64,000 nt of DNA, taken from the NCBI GenBank assembly GCA_039619475.1, contig CM077115.1:594357643-594421642 (forward strand), given 5' to 3'. The notes beneath the pieces are model-generated. The model was not told the DNA's origin and did not search any database. It saw nothing but the letters and a program-made list of their open reading frames with translations. The position numbers were made by a program, and so were the translations under genes. Every line of letters starts with the position of its first letter. Position 1 is the stretch's first letter. Shown here one piece after another: positions 1 through 9,301 of this stretch. This stretch comes from Icerya purchasi (taxonomy: Eukaryota; Arthropoda; Insecta; Hemiptera; Monophlebidae).

Positions 1-344
1 TCAATGTTCTTTATGCTCACTTATTCGCACTTCCCGCTCCCTTCAATTACACTTTAATCTTTTCTCTATCAGTGGAAAAAAAAAGGAAGCCGACACTAGT
101 TACTCCCGACGCTGAATATTGTTTCGAACGATTAAAATATAATAATGGATTTTTGAAATGTCGCTAATTTTAAGTTTTAAATGTAAAACAAAATAAACCG
201 ACTAGCGAATATAAAATGTTTCAAAAAAAAAAAAGTAACCTGTAGCAGCACAGAAAAATTATTTTTAAGCAGAATGCCAGGCATTTTGAAATTTCGTGTA
301 ATCGACTTTTAAGCCGCGTTGAGCGTAACCATTACAGATTTCAT

Positions 345-612
345 ATAAAGTATAAGTCGCATAACTTTGATAAGGTATCATGAATTGTGAAGTTAAGGTT
401 TACAATATACCAAGCCTAACGGATCTAAAGAGAATACTAGTTCCTTTCTCATAAGATCTGTTTTTACTTTCCCAGATTCTCTCTGGTATAACCAATATAT
501 ATTTAGTTGTATGTACCTGGGGACGGCATAGATCCGGAAGAGACAGGTCTCGATAACCTATGGCACCTATGGTTTGATAGCCGAGCACCTTAACTACTAG
601 GCTTCCACGATA
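345..612 (-). repeat. tRNA-derived SINE, type 1, copy 1
   Basis: On the minus strand the 5' head carries a pol III A-box-like stretch (AAGCCTAGTAGTTAAGG) and a B-box-like stretch (GGTTATCGAGACC). A body follows that matches the second copy at 7118-7383, including the shared block GGTTATACCAGAGA and the 3' block CATGATACCTTATCAA. The head resembles a tRNA in A-box to B-box spacing, so this is a SINE and not a tRNA gene. It has diverged from the other copy by scattered substitutions and short indels. The family is not one I can name. Confidence 0.7.
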
Positions 613-789
613 TCTAGAGATTTCATATAGCCGACATTATCATTAACATAACGCGCTAGTATTGCGCTCGATGAAAAGTCCTCGAGAAACATCATTCCCG
701 CCAAAAATGTCTGATTGAACAGATTCTTACTTGTAATTAATCGCTTCTTGTAATCTCAAATGTATCGTTTAATTTACCGCGTCCGCCTA

Positions 790-1290
790 CAACCTTAGTT
801 TCGCCTTGGTATGCAGTCAAATTCTTTAAATCAAGAACTATGCATGAAGGTGGAAAGAAGATCTGATCCAATTTGTTCTGTGCAAACCTAGTAAATGGCC
901 GATAATTTTGACCAATTTCGAGCATCTACACCTTCCGGCCTGTATGGACACCGTAAGATGTAATAATCTTTGTTTTAAATAAAAACGTCTTGGCGGTAAT
1001 TTGAAGATCGAATTCACTATGCTTAATTCCCATTCTTTACAGAAATTAACAAATACCGCGCGCACCTGTCATTTAAAACTCAGGTACTTCTCAATCTGTA
1101 CCGCTGCCAACAATACTACGGTATTCAGATCTCCCATTCTTCTTTCAACGATTTTGGCCGTCTTTGGGCCGCGGATTATAATGCATCCTGTAATTTCTTC
1201 TCCGCTCCTTCCAGTACTCTTCAGTTGCGCAATTACACTATTCATTTCTTCATAGCGTGTTTCGATTTTTTCACCGGCCCTATTCGTCGT
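790..1290 (-). pseudogene. LINE endonuclease fragment (RTE-type)
   Basis: Minus-strand translation, read across frameshifts, gives pieces in the order expected of an apurinic-type LINE endonuclease: YEEMNSVIAQLK, then a decayed strand where the MGDFNAK motif is expected, then FCKEWELSIVNSIFKLPPRR, the segment that usually precedes the TW-SP-NQIDYI block. The NQID block is only faintly visible. Stops and shifts break it, so it is dead. The same general LINE type seems to supply the RT piece at 31857-32225 and the C-terminal piece at 12035-12212. The assignment rests on remembered family patterns and not on an alignment. Confidence 0.45.
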
Positions 1291-1299
1291 CGTGCGTAT

Positions 1300-2475
1300 A
1301 CTTTTAATATATTTTATTGACTTTGAATGTATTCGCGTTCACACTATGGTTCTGTCAGATACTTGACTCATTATTACGAGGCTACCGGTTATTTCCTTCG
1401 ATGCCGTCACTCCGTTTCTACTGGTTATTATCTCCTGAGTAATAAACAGTTTAGAGTTATTGATTACGTATTTCGCAGCATTCCATTTCGCTTACAGCGA
1501 GTCAATTTGTAGATGAATTTTACCGGCTTGATATTCGTACGTTCCATGTACCTATCTTCAGACTGGACTTTAGCTTGATCGCTCCCATTGAAACACCTAT
1601 GTTCCTTCCTGTTAAGTTCTGTATCGGCCGGGGTACAGGGCAAACTTGAGTCAGCGCTGTAGATGATCGCTTATTGCCTCCTCGCACTTTTTATCTGTTC
1701 TTTTTCTATTATCTCGAGTGCGTATTTTTATAAATTTATCAAAACTCGGAAAAGAAAAGAAGGAAATTATAATTAAGTATTACTAGATATACACACATCG
1801 GATCATATTACGTAATCTCATTCTCAGAAAAGAGTACATGGAAACAGAAAATTAGGTCTCCCTACTCCCTATAACTCTTCCTTTATCCTCTCCTTTCCTT
1901 CATATTTTGTGGTGTCTGCAATGCTGTCCTTTGTTGCGTCCATTTCGGACCGCTTAATTATTTAATTTCTTAGCTTAGTTTTCTTGTTGTTGGATCAATG
2001 CCGCTGGCGCGCCCAAAAAAAAATTAACGGAAAAATAGAAAAAAAAAGAAAAGTAGCAAATCGTGTGATTGAACAAGATAAAATACGTAATAGCATTTTC
2101 GTTGATTTAAAAAGATAATAATAACATAGATCGGGTTTAACGCGCTTAAAGTAATAAACATCTGTTGTTTTGTACCGCATATCTTACTCCAATACATATA
2201 TATATGTGTGTGTGTGTGCGTGACGTTCGTTGGGAAAAGAGACTTGTGGTGCGAAGGGTAGTTTTTGAGAAAAACACGTTTAAAGTTTGCGCGAAGTAAT
2301 ACTACCGTAATATACTACTGCATTACGCATGTCTATGTAATGTACTGCCAAATTAAACGTTATAAAAATTTAATGCAGCATTATGAGAAAAGCTTGGCTT
2401 CGGTGAGCAAAAACATGAACTAAATGCTAAGTGAACACAACGCAGTAGACTGGGTGTTCTGTCTGTGGAGTAAAT
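1300..2475. other. No gene recognised
   Basis: Mixed-composition sequence with only short ORFs on both strands, none resembling a known family. A short TG-rich simple repeat lies at about 2201-2222. No poly(A), terminal repeat or splice-flanked exon could be supported. Confidence 0.5.
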
Positions 2476-3011
2476 TACTCGTATCGTTGAATTCATTGAA
2501 AATTTTGTGGATAATTTTGCTGTACCACTTCCCGGTGGTAGAATTCCGAATATCAAAGACCACAAAATGATGAAATTGCTATCCAAAGAGCTCTGCTTAT
2601 CGTTGTTTTGCTAAAGTACGTCTCCCAGAAGATAACGTGGTGCAAAAAACATTTTTAAAAATATGGGTGCGTTATTGTGGTCACCTTTCTCCGATGCGAC
2701 CTGCTGATGATCTCTGCGACACACGCCAATAAAATTAGACTGTTATTATCCGGTGAGCCTTGATAGAAATGAACAAAGAAGCCAAAGAGGAAAAATTAAA
2801 AGTGGCACTTGCCGATCCTAATTATGCGAAACATCAACGCGAGTTCTGCCAACAATGCTGTAAAATGACCGAATCGAATAAAGCTGCGACTTTTACTCTT
2901 GTACACTTGGTTATGATTATACTCAAAAAATCTTCTATCCGAGTAGGCCTAAACAAATATTCTTCACGGATGCACGTAAAATGCTCAATTTTAGGTATTC
3001 ACGAGAACTAG
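2476..3011 (+). pseudogene. Remnant of a TE-associated protein of unknown function
   Basis: Three blocks can be read in order on the plus strand. FVDNFAVPLPG followed by RIPNIKDHKMMKLL comes first. The second is LFCKVRLPEDNVVQKTFLKIW followed by LSPMRPADDLCDT. The third, from 2760, contains KVALADPNYAKHQREFCQQC. This order (PLPGR, an FxxxW segment, RPxxDLCDTC, then a helical K/E-rich segment with Q/C) is one I recognise from a widespread family of uncharacterised, multi-copy animal proteins thought to belong to DNA transposons. I cannot name the superfamily. Stops separate the blocks, and the last frame ends in a stop at 3011 just before the inverted repeat at 3012. It is a decayed fragment. 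Confidence 0.4.
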
Positions 3012-3113
3012 AAAAAAAAGTTTTTTTTTGTTTTTTTTTTTTTTTTTGGGCTCGTCAACCAGGGATCTCACCCAGAAAAGGGCTGTACAGGAGGTGTGAT
3101 ACTGTTAGTTATA

Positions 3114-4407
3114 ACACATGGGCTGAAAAGTCCCGGGCCTAACACATAGATGGCGCTAGTTTTATTGCGGTCAGCTTTTTTTCAGTTAATACTAACCTTC
3201 AAAAGACAGCTGTTAAAATTTCATGATATTCTATTCATTAGTTTGTGAGTTATTGTGCTAAGAGTGACGCTACTTTTGTTATTTTCAGAACAATGGATCA
3301 AAAACAATTTCGTGTTTTAATTTTACACTGCTTCTTGATGGGAAAAAATACCGTTCAAGCGAAGCAATGGCTTGAAAAGTGTTATAGGGACTCCGCTCCA
3401 TCAGAAACAACAATAAAACGTTGGTTTGCTGACTTCAAACGTGGTCGTAGAGACACCGATGATGCAGAACGCAGTGGGCATCCAAATGAGGCGGTAACAC
3501 CAGAAAACATAAAAAAAATCCACAAAATCGTTTTGAATGATCGAAAAATGAAGTTGCGTGAGTTAGCTGACATTGTAAAAATATCAAAAGAACGTGTTGG
3601 CTTTATATTGCATGAGCATTTGAATATGAGAAAGCTCTGTTCAAAGTGGGTGCCGCGTTTGCTCACTGTTGACCAAAAACGACAACGTGTTGATGATTCT
3701 AAGCAGTGTTTGGCCATGTTTAAACGTAACAAACCGGAATTTTTGCGTCGATATGTGACAATGGATGAAACATGGATCCATCACTTTACTCCGGAATCAA
3801 AACGATCGTCATCTGAGTGGACAGCAACTGGTGAATCTCGTCCAAAGCGCCCGAAAGCACAACAATCGGCTGGAAAGGTTATGGCCTCGGTATTTTGGGA
3901 TGTGCGTGGTGTAATATTCATCGACTATCTTGAGAAAGGAAATACCATTAACAGTGAATATTATATAGCGTTATTGGAGCGTTTGAAGGCCGAAATTGCA
4001 AAGAAACGACCGCATATGGCAAAGAAAAAAATTTTGTTCCATCAAGACAACGCACCGTGTCACAAGTCAATCAAAACAATGGCAAAACTGCATGAATTGA
4101 ACTTCGAATTGCTCCCACATCCACCGTATTCGCCAGATTTGGCTCCCAGCGATTACTGGATGTTCGCAGACCTGAAAAAAATGCTCGCCGGTAAGAAATT
4201 TCGCACGAATGAAGAGGTTATCGCTGAAACTGAGGCCTATTTTGAGGCAAAAGATAAATCGTTCTACAAAAGTGGTATTGAAATGTTAGAGCGGCGCTGG
4301 AATGATTGCGTTGCTCTTGATGGAGATTACGTTGATGAATAAAGCTAATTTTAAACCAAAAAAACTGTGTTTTCTTTGTTAGGCCCGGGACTTTTCAGCC
4401 CATGTGT
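3114..4407 (+). mobile_element. Complete mariner transposon
   Basis: About 1.29 kb, bounded by TA dinucleotides at 3112-3113 and 4408-4409; a second TA pair two bases further out makes the exact edge ambiguous. The terminal inverted repeats are identical over 31 bp (3114-3144 and 4377-4407), starting acacatgggctgaaaagtcc. The transposase ORF fills most of the interior with no stop or frameshift. Perfect repeats, an intact ORF and a visible TA duplication indicate recent insertion. Length, TA target and the protein motifs fit the Tc1/mariner superfamily. Confidence 0.95.
3293..4342 (+). CDS. Mariner transposase (DD34D)
   Basis: Cut-and-paste transposase of 349 residues, the usual mariner length, acting in the nucleus on the element's own ends. 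I take the ATG at 3293 (MDQKQFRVL). The frame is open 16 codons further upstream, but family proteins begin here and the upstream part reads as leader. The N-terminal HTH_48 region covers roughly residues 5-55, and a second helix-turn-helix lies around residues 75-125. The WVPHEL-type linker appears as WVPRLL. Catalytic residues are visible: MDETW (first Asp), HQDNAPCH (second Asp) and YSPDLAPSDYWMF (third Asp), with 34 residues between the second and third. No internal stop or shift occurs, so the protein could be active, though activity cannot be judged from sequence alone. Confidence 0.95.
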   Translation: MDQKQFRVLILHCFLMGKNTVQAKQWLEKCYRDSAPSETTIKRWFADFKRGRRDTDDAERSGHPNEAVTPENIKKIHKIVLNDRKMKLRELADIVKISKERVGFILHEHLNMRKLCSKWVPRLLTVDQKRQRVDDSKQCLAMFKRNKPEFLRRYVTMDETWIHHFTPESKRSSSEWTATGESRPKRPKAQQSAGKVMASVFWDVRGVIFIDYLEKGNTINSEYYIALLERLKAEIAKKRPHMAKKKILFHQDNAPCHKSIKTMAKLHELNFELLPHPPYSPDLAPSDYWMFADLKKMLAGKKFRTNEEVIAETEAYFEAKDKSFYKSGIEMLERRWNDCVALDGDYVDE

Positions 4408-4729
4408 TATAAGCCCTTCCACCACGGCAAGGTCATATCACATCGGATGGGAAAAATCGGTTTTTAATTGTCCTGCTGTTTCTCGATTTTAACTTGTTGC
4501 AGAAAACGGTGGACAGCATATTGAACATGTTTTGCGCTAGTCTCACGAAATTTAAAAACCGATTTGATATTGATGCTTTTTATGCGGTTTTTGGCCTCGG
4601 GACAATTAAAAACCGATTTTTTCCATCCGATGTGATATGACCTTGCCGTAGTGGAAGGGCTTACATAACTAACAGTATCACACCTGTACAGCCCTTTTCT
4701 GGGTGAGATCCCTAGTTGATGAGTCCAAA

Positions 4730-4875
4730 AAAAAAGAAACCAAAAACAACTTTTTTTTCTTATGCCATCCGCTTTTCCCCTTTGTCGATAATATTCCGTT
4801 CAAATTTGCCGTCATTCTAATCAGTGGTTCTTTTTTTATACCTTTTTGAAACTTGATCTGTACAGCCATGCACAC
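4730..4875 (+). repeat. Interspersed repeat copy 1 (paired with 6022-6145)
   Basis: The block containing CATCCGCTTTTCCCCTTTGTC and GTGGTTCTTTTTTTATA occurs here and at 6022-6145 in the same orientation. In both copies it follows the GTTGA-GAG-CC plus A-run LINE terminus. This suggests one composite repeat unit or a LINE tail always followed by the same sequence. No coding signal. Confidence 0.7.
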
Positions 4876-4951
4876 TGAACAGTGCAGTTAGTTTAACGCT
4901 TTACACCTTAGCCGTTGTTTTACGATTCATTTGACATTTGTAGTCAAACCC

Positions 4952-4953
<2 letters not shown>

Positions 4954-4986
<33 letters not shown>

Positions 4987-5963
4987 TTAAAATAAGTTGT
5001 GGGTCTCACAGGGCAAATATGCCCGTTGTGTGAGTGCCCGACACTCTTATTAACGTTTATTCAAAAAATATATACAATACAAAAAATTATAATTTATCTT
5101 AACTTATTTTATACTTATAATATTAGAACTCTAGCGTTAAGATTAAGTATAAATATATAAACGCATGCAACTACGTAACACGCCCCGTAATACGTATCTG
5201 TACATTATCACATGCCGACAGTTCAATATTTAAAATGGGAAACCTTATCTTCTTTACCACTTAATGACTGGTAAAGACACCAGGAAATCAAAAACAAAAA
5301 CGTATAAAGAAAGGAGCATTAGAAGGTAGGGAGATTCAGAACGTAGCTTGTTGTTCAATCTTTGCACCATTCCTTTAACCAATTTTCCACCTCCTTTTTC
5401 CACGCACCAATTCTTTTTTCCTCTAATATATGATTCGGGATTGTACTTATTAATTTAATTAAAACCGAATTATCCGTATTATCAATTCGCAGATTTACCC
5501 CACGAGGATAGATGTAGTATGTATTACTTTGGTTTCTTGTCAATCGAGTTTTTTGCCTAGATGGTAATTTAATATTATTGACGTTAAATTCTAGTAGTCT
5601 GTAATAATAATAGTACATCTTGGGGGACATTTCATTGTTTTCCTTCCACCATGTTGATCCAGGGACGTTTTGCTTCTAATGGGGGAGTATGAGTTTCAAA
5701 CACCTCTTCTGTATTTTACTTATTTTATTTAATTCAGTTTTCTTAGCCTCGCCCCATATTTGAATTCCATATAAAATTCTAGACATTATAATTGAGTTAT
5801 AGTATATACGTAATGTTCGATATGACAGTACCTGCTTTATTTTATATAAAGCTGGAATTGTCTATCTTATTTTTGAGTTTAAACTTAGAATGTGTTTTTT
5901 CCAATTCAGGGATTTATCTATATATACACCTAAATATTTAAAGTCATTTACGTTTTCTAACCA
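4954..5963 (-). pseudogene. 5'-truncated LINE, C-terminal part of RT ORF
   Basis: The poly(T) run at 4955-4985 is the poly(A) tail of a minus-strand element. Upstream, minus-strand translation between about 5963 and 5690 reads NDFKYLGVYIDKSLNWKKH, then ALYKIKQVLSYRTLR, then MSRILYGIQIWGEAKK: the thumb region after the YADD motif in jockey/CR1-type LINEs. A further 91-codon frame (5630-5355) continues as an uncharacterised C-terminus ending NWLKEWCKD. At least one stop and one shift break the frame. The RT palm, with its catalytic aspartates, and the endonuclease are absent, so this is a dead 5'-truncated copy. Confidence 0.75.
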
Positions 5964-6160
5964 TGCTTACAGCGCCAATTGTTTGTGGGTAAGGTCCCTG
6001 GTTGACAAGCCAAAGAAAAAAAAAATTAAAGAAAATCTTTTTTCTTGTGTCATCCGCTTTTCCCCTTTGTCAATAATATTCTGTTCAAATTTGACGCCAT
6101 TCTGATCGGTGGTTCTTTTTTTATAGCGTTTTGAAACTTCAACTTTAATTATAATCACCC
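5964..6160 (+). repeat. Interspersed repeat copy 2
   Basis: Partner of 4696-4875. It contains CCCTGGTTGACAAGCC, an A-rich run, then the CATCCGCTTTTCCCCTTTGTC block and GGTGGTTCTTTTTTTATA. It abuts the truncated 5' edge of the LINE at 4954-5963. Confidence 0.7.
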
Positions 6161-6171
6161 TGTATATAAAA

Positions 6172-6225
6172 ATGAATGTTTGTATGTTTGTATGTTTGTA
6201 TGTATGTTTATATGTATGCGTTCCT
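6172..6225. repeat. Short tandem repeat (TGTA/TTTG units)
   Basis: Repeated gtatgttt units (gtttgtatgtttgtatgttt and onward). The sequence after it, to about 7100, is AT-rich and shows no coding or terminal-repeat signal that I can support. Confidence 0.6.
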
Positions 6226-7117
6226 GCACCGCTGGACGGATCATGATAAAATTTTCAGGGTGTATTTCTGTTGCCCAAACAAAGGTTTTAAGGTACGGCT
6301 GAATTTTCTACTCCTTCTCCTTCACGAAATATGACATTTTAAGTAGTTGGAATGAAACCAGCCGTACAGAAATGCATACGGGATGAATGGAAAAAAATTA
6401 ATTTTTATAAAATCGTGCAAATAAAACGATTAGCCCGTGATAAAAATATAAATTAAACGTAAAAATTTAAATAAAACGATTACCTTATAATGTAAATAAT
6501 AAACTCTAGACGACATTTTATTAATTTCTGGCGCAACTAAATACACCGCTTTCTGTTACTTCACCTTTTGCGTTACTGAAATCATCAATCATCAAACCTT
6601 ACAAGTCGCGCTCCTAGCCTAATTACTGGATCCCATTGCGGAGAGTTTAAGAAAAGGGTAGTGTTTTCTATTATGTTCTACAGAGAAATAGCAAATCCTG
6701 CAACGTAATTTTTAATATTTGCTACCACCGGGGAAATGTTATTTATACTCAAATTTGAAATTTTTACTCAACTACTATAATCTGCTGTTGTAGTATTAAA
6801 TTAATTTTAATAAAATGCTCGAGACAGAGAGGTTGAAAAATGTGAATGAAGATGACTCTTAAACGTGTAACTATGGGAGATAACCATTGGAATATCAAAA
6901 TGATGTTTATGTGTCCTGCTTACTTTAGCGAAACTTTTTGTTGGATCACCACGGAGAGGTTATAGAAAGATCAATAATCTTCAGCTAAACTTGAATCATG
7001 AAGACAATTGTTTGTTCGTTAGACGGTGATAAGTATGTTTCCCAAAGAGAGAAAGAATCTTCACATAAATATATAATTCCGAATGAAACAAAATTTTTTT
7101 TATTAATTTCCAACTGT

Positions 7118-7383
7118 AGCGTGATAGCCTAGTGATTAAGGTGCTTGGCTACTAAATCAGAAGTAGGTTATCGAGACTTGTCTCGTTCCGCATTCAAATC
7201 GCTACCAGTTTATAACTAATCTGAAATTGAATACTGGTTATACCAGAGAATTATCTGGTGGAAAGTAAAGGCGGCTGAGAGAAAGAAACTGGCCACCCTA
7301 CTCTCATTACTGTTGCTGGGCTTAATACAATTAGGAAAAACTTAACTTCGCAATCCATGATACCTTATCAAGGGTATGGTACT
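7118..7383 (+). repeat. tRNA-derived SINE, type 1, copy 2
   Basis: A-box-like TAGCCTAGTGATTAAGG and B-box-like GGTTATCGAGACT lie about 30 bp apart at the 5' end. The body shares GGTTATACCAGAGA and the terminal block CATGATACCTTATCAA with the minus-strand copy at 345-612. A T-run follows at 7384. The tRNA-like head would be transcribed by RNA polymerase III if it were intact. No tRNA fold is conserved well enough to call a tRNA gene. Confidence 0.75.
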
Positions 7384-7551
7384 TTTTTTTTTTTTTCAAT
7401 TTCCAAGTACAGATTTAAATACGAAGCCGTGGATTGCAGCTAGTTATTAAATAATAAAAAAAAAAAGTGTCCAAAAAAAAATGTTGTACTTTTTTTGTTG
7501 GCACCCTTTGTTATTTTCTCATATTTTAGCCATCTTGCAACTATCTATATG

Positions 7552-7704
7552 TCTAGAGAGGCTGGCCACCATGGCGAGATTAGTAGGCAGTGGTTTTTCC
7601 TTCGTACCTGGTTCGAATCCTGCTGCCGCACATTGAAATTTGCAAAAATTTGATTTAGGCTGGATTAATGCCCATAGTTGATGCCCCGCTCAAAAAAAAA
7701 AAAA
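7552..7704 (+). repeat. tRNA-derived SINE, type 2, copy 1
   Basis: It has a perfect B-box GGTTCGAATCC at 7610-7620 and an A-box-like segment around 7571-7590 (TGGCGAGATTAGTAGG). The tail region has CATTGAAATTTGCAAAAATT and ends in an A-run at 7692-7704. The same layout, with the tail AAATTTTCAAAAATTTCACTC, occurs at 24725-24860. Head, body and A-tail are all visible, so this looks like a full-length SINE. Confidence 0.8.
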
Positions 7705-9299
7705 CGTAACGAACTGTTTTGCTTTGTTTAATGTTTCTTGTGTAATATGTAGAAGAATTCGGTCATGGTCACCAGTTACGTAGCTTACTGATATACACAC
7801 ACACACACACACAACAGAACAGAAATTCAAATGGTATAAATTGAAATTTTGCACGCTTTAATAGGAAAAAAATTATTTGTTATTTTTTATTTCACTATTG
7901 AAGATTCTCAAGTTCAGTCTAGTTCTCTAAAAAGGTTGAAAACTGGTGGGGATTTTTTTTTTTTTTTTTTTTTTTTCTGTGTCTATGCTCAATAGATTGT
8001 ATTTGATGGGAGCTTGCCTGCGTATAGCCCGTTTCGGCAATAACCATGTTATCCTGGTTGTTATACAAATAACTGAGATGCGAGTGTGCTATTTCCGATT
8101 AACGACCCTCCTCTCCACGCACACACTTACACATCCACATTCACTAGTCCTAATTGAAAGAAAGGCAAAATAATCTGTTTGTCGGTACGTGTTTGTTGTG
8201 TATCTGCTGGCGATTTTTATCTATTAATAACCGAGAGAAGAACAGAACGCGCATAATGTCAGTTGAAGATGACGAAGCAATTTAATCGGTCTGTCAAAGA
8301 TCATATCGATAAATAATTAGATACATATGTTACAATAATAAAATTCCTGTTCGAAATAGTATAATGCGGCGATGAGGCTGTGCGCGCGTGTGTAAAGCGA
8401 TTTGTTTGAATAGAAACGAAAGCCATCAATAGAGATTATGATTAAATGAATTATAACAATATGCCGGCTTCGATTGCCTGAAAAGAATGACCCGGTCCGC
8501 AGCTATTCAGCTCACTTTAAAGACTTAATCTCATTTTTTATTTCACTTATGCCTTCCTAGCCGAGATGTTAGTTCGCCGATTCTCTTTCGCATCGATTAT
8601 CTTCCTCATCTTCGTTCGGCTTCTTTGTTTTCCTAAATAACCTGTTCATCTTTCTGCATTTCTCTTTCGCTCTAGCACAGAAACGGTATTCTTCTCCGTT
8701 CCTCCAGCACGAATAGGGGACATTTAATAAAAGCCTATCAGTAAAGCTGCATTGTGTCAGCTCGATTTGCAGTCTACCTGAAGAGCACCGAAAAAACAAA
8801 AAAAAAAAAAAAAAAAAAACGAGTTAAAAATCGCTGATCCATTAAACATAACAGAAGATCGATTGATTCCGATTTCCTCTTTCGGCCTTCACAGAACAAC
8901 CCTGCTCCCAATATCTAATGAAATATTTGCGCGCAAAAAAACCTTACAGATTGAATCACAATCCGGCAATTATCGCCAGTATTTAATTAAATATACTATT
9001 CAACAGTAGCGGCGAAAAATACATTCGAGATTTTTAAAACAAAATATGCAACAGTAATAAGCAAAATTGGTTAACCGGTTAAAATAATACATTGTTATAC
9101 TGCTTTACGGTGAAGAGTTGTAAATTTCCATTTAATAAAATAATAAAATAATTTGAATATAACAAGAAACACCTTAAAATTGAACAAGAAATGTTTTTTT
9201 TGTTTGGTTTCGTTTTTTTTTGAGAAGGGGAGCATTTCGTATCTTTAGTATATTAGAGAACAACAACAAAAAAAAAATGAATAAGAATAAATTTAGTAT
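7705..9299. other. No gene recognised; simple repeats
   Basis: Holds an (AC)n run at 7796-7813, a T-run at 7951-7976 and an A-run at about 8795-8819. The stretch 8190-8780 has a more even base composition than its surroundings and one minus-strand frame of 76 codons (8569-8799), rich in Arg, Glu and Lys. It resembles no family I know and begins inside the low-complexity A-run side, so I do not call it a gene. Confidence 0.5.
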
Positions 9300-9301
9300 T
9301 A

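Larger units (their letters stand above)
3012..4729. repeat. Inverted pair of LINE 3' ends, left arm split by mariner
   Basis: The left arm is 3012-3111 plus 4410-4475. Read on the minus strand it is the same sequence as the right arm, about 4573-4729. Shared stretches include CCCTTTTCTGGGTGAGATCCC, CAGTATCACACCT and GGTCATATCACATCGGATGG. Each arm ends outward in GTTGA(C/T)GAG(C/T)CC followed by an A-run, the terminus seen on other LINE tails in this window (6001, 37469, 59766). The mariner at 3114-4407 lies inside the left arm. The right arm has no insert at the matching position (about 4660-4675) and so serves as an empty site. The spacer between the arms is only about 100 bp. Confidence 0.8.

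Noticed and set aside
7610..7620. Possible tRNA gene from the perfect B-box
   Set aside because: No cloverleaf can be drawn and the A-tail and repeated body show a SINE.
8569..8799. 76-codon minus-strand charged protein
   Set aside because: Starts next to an A-run and has no recognisable domain; chance frame more likely.
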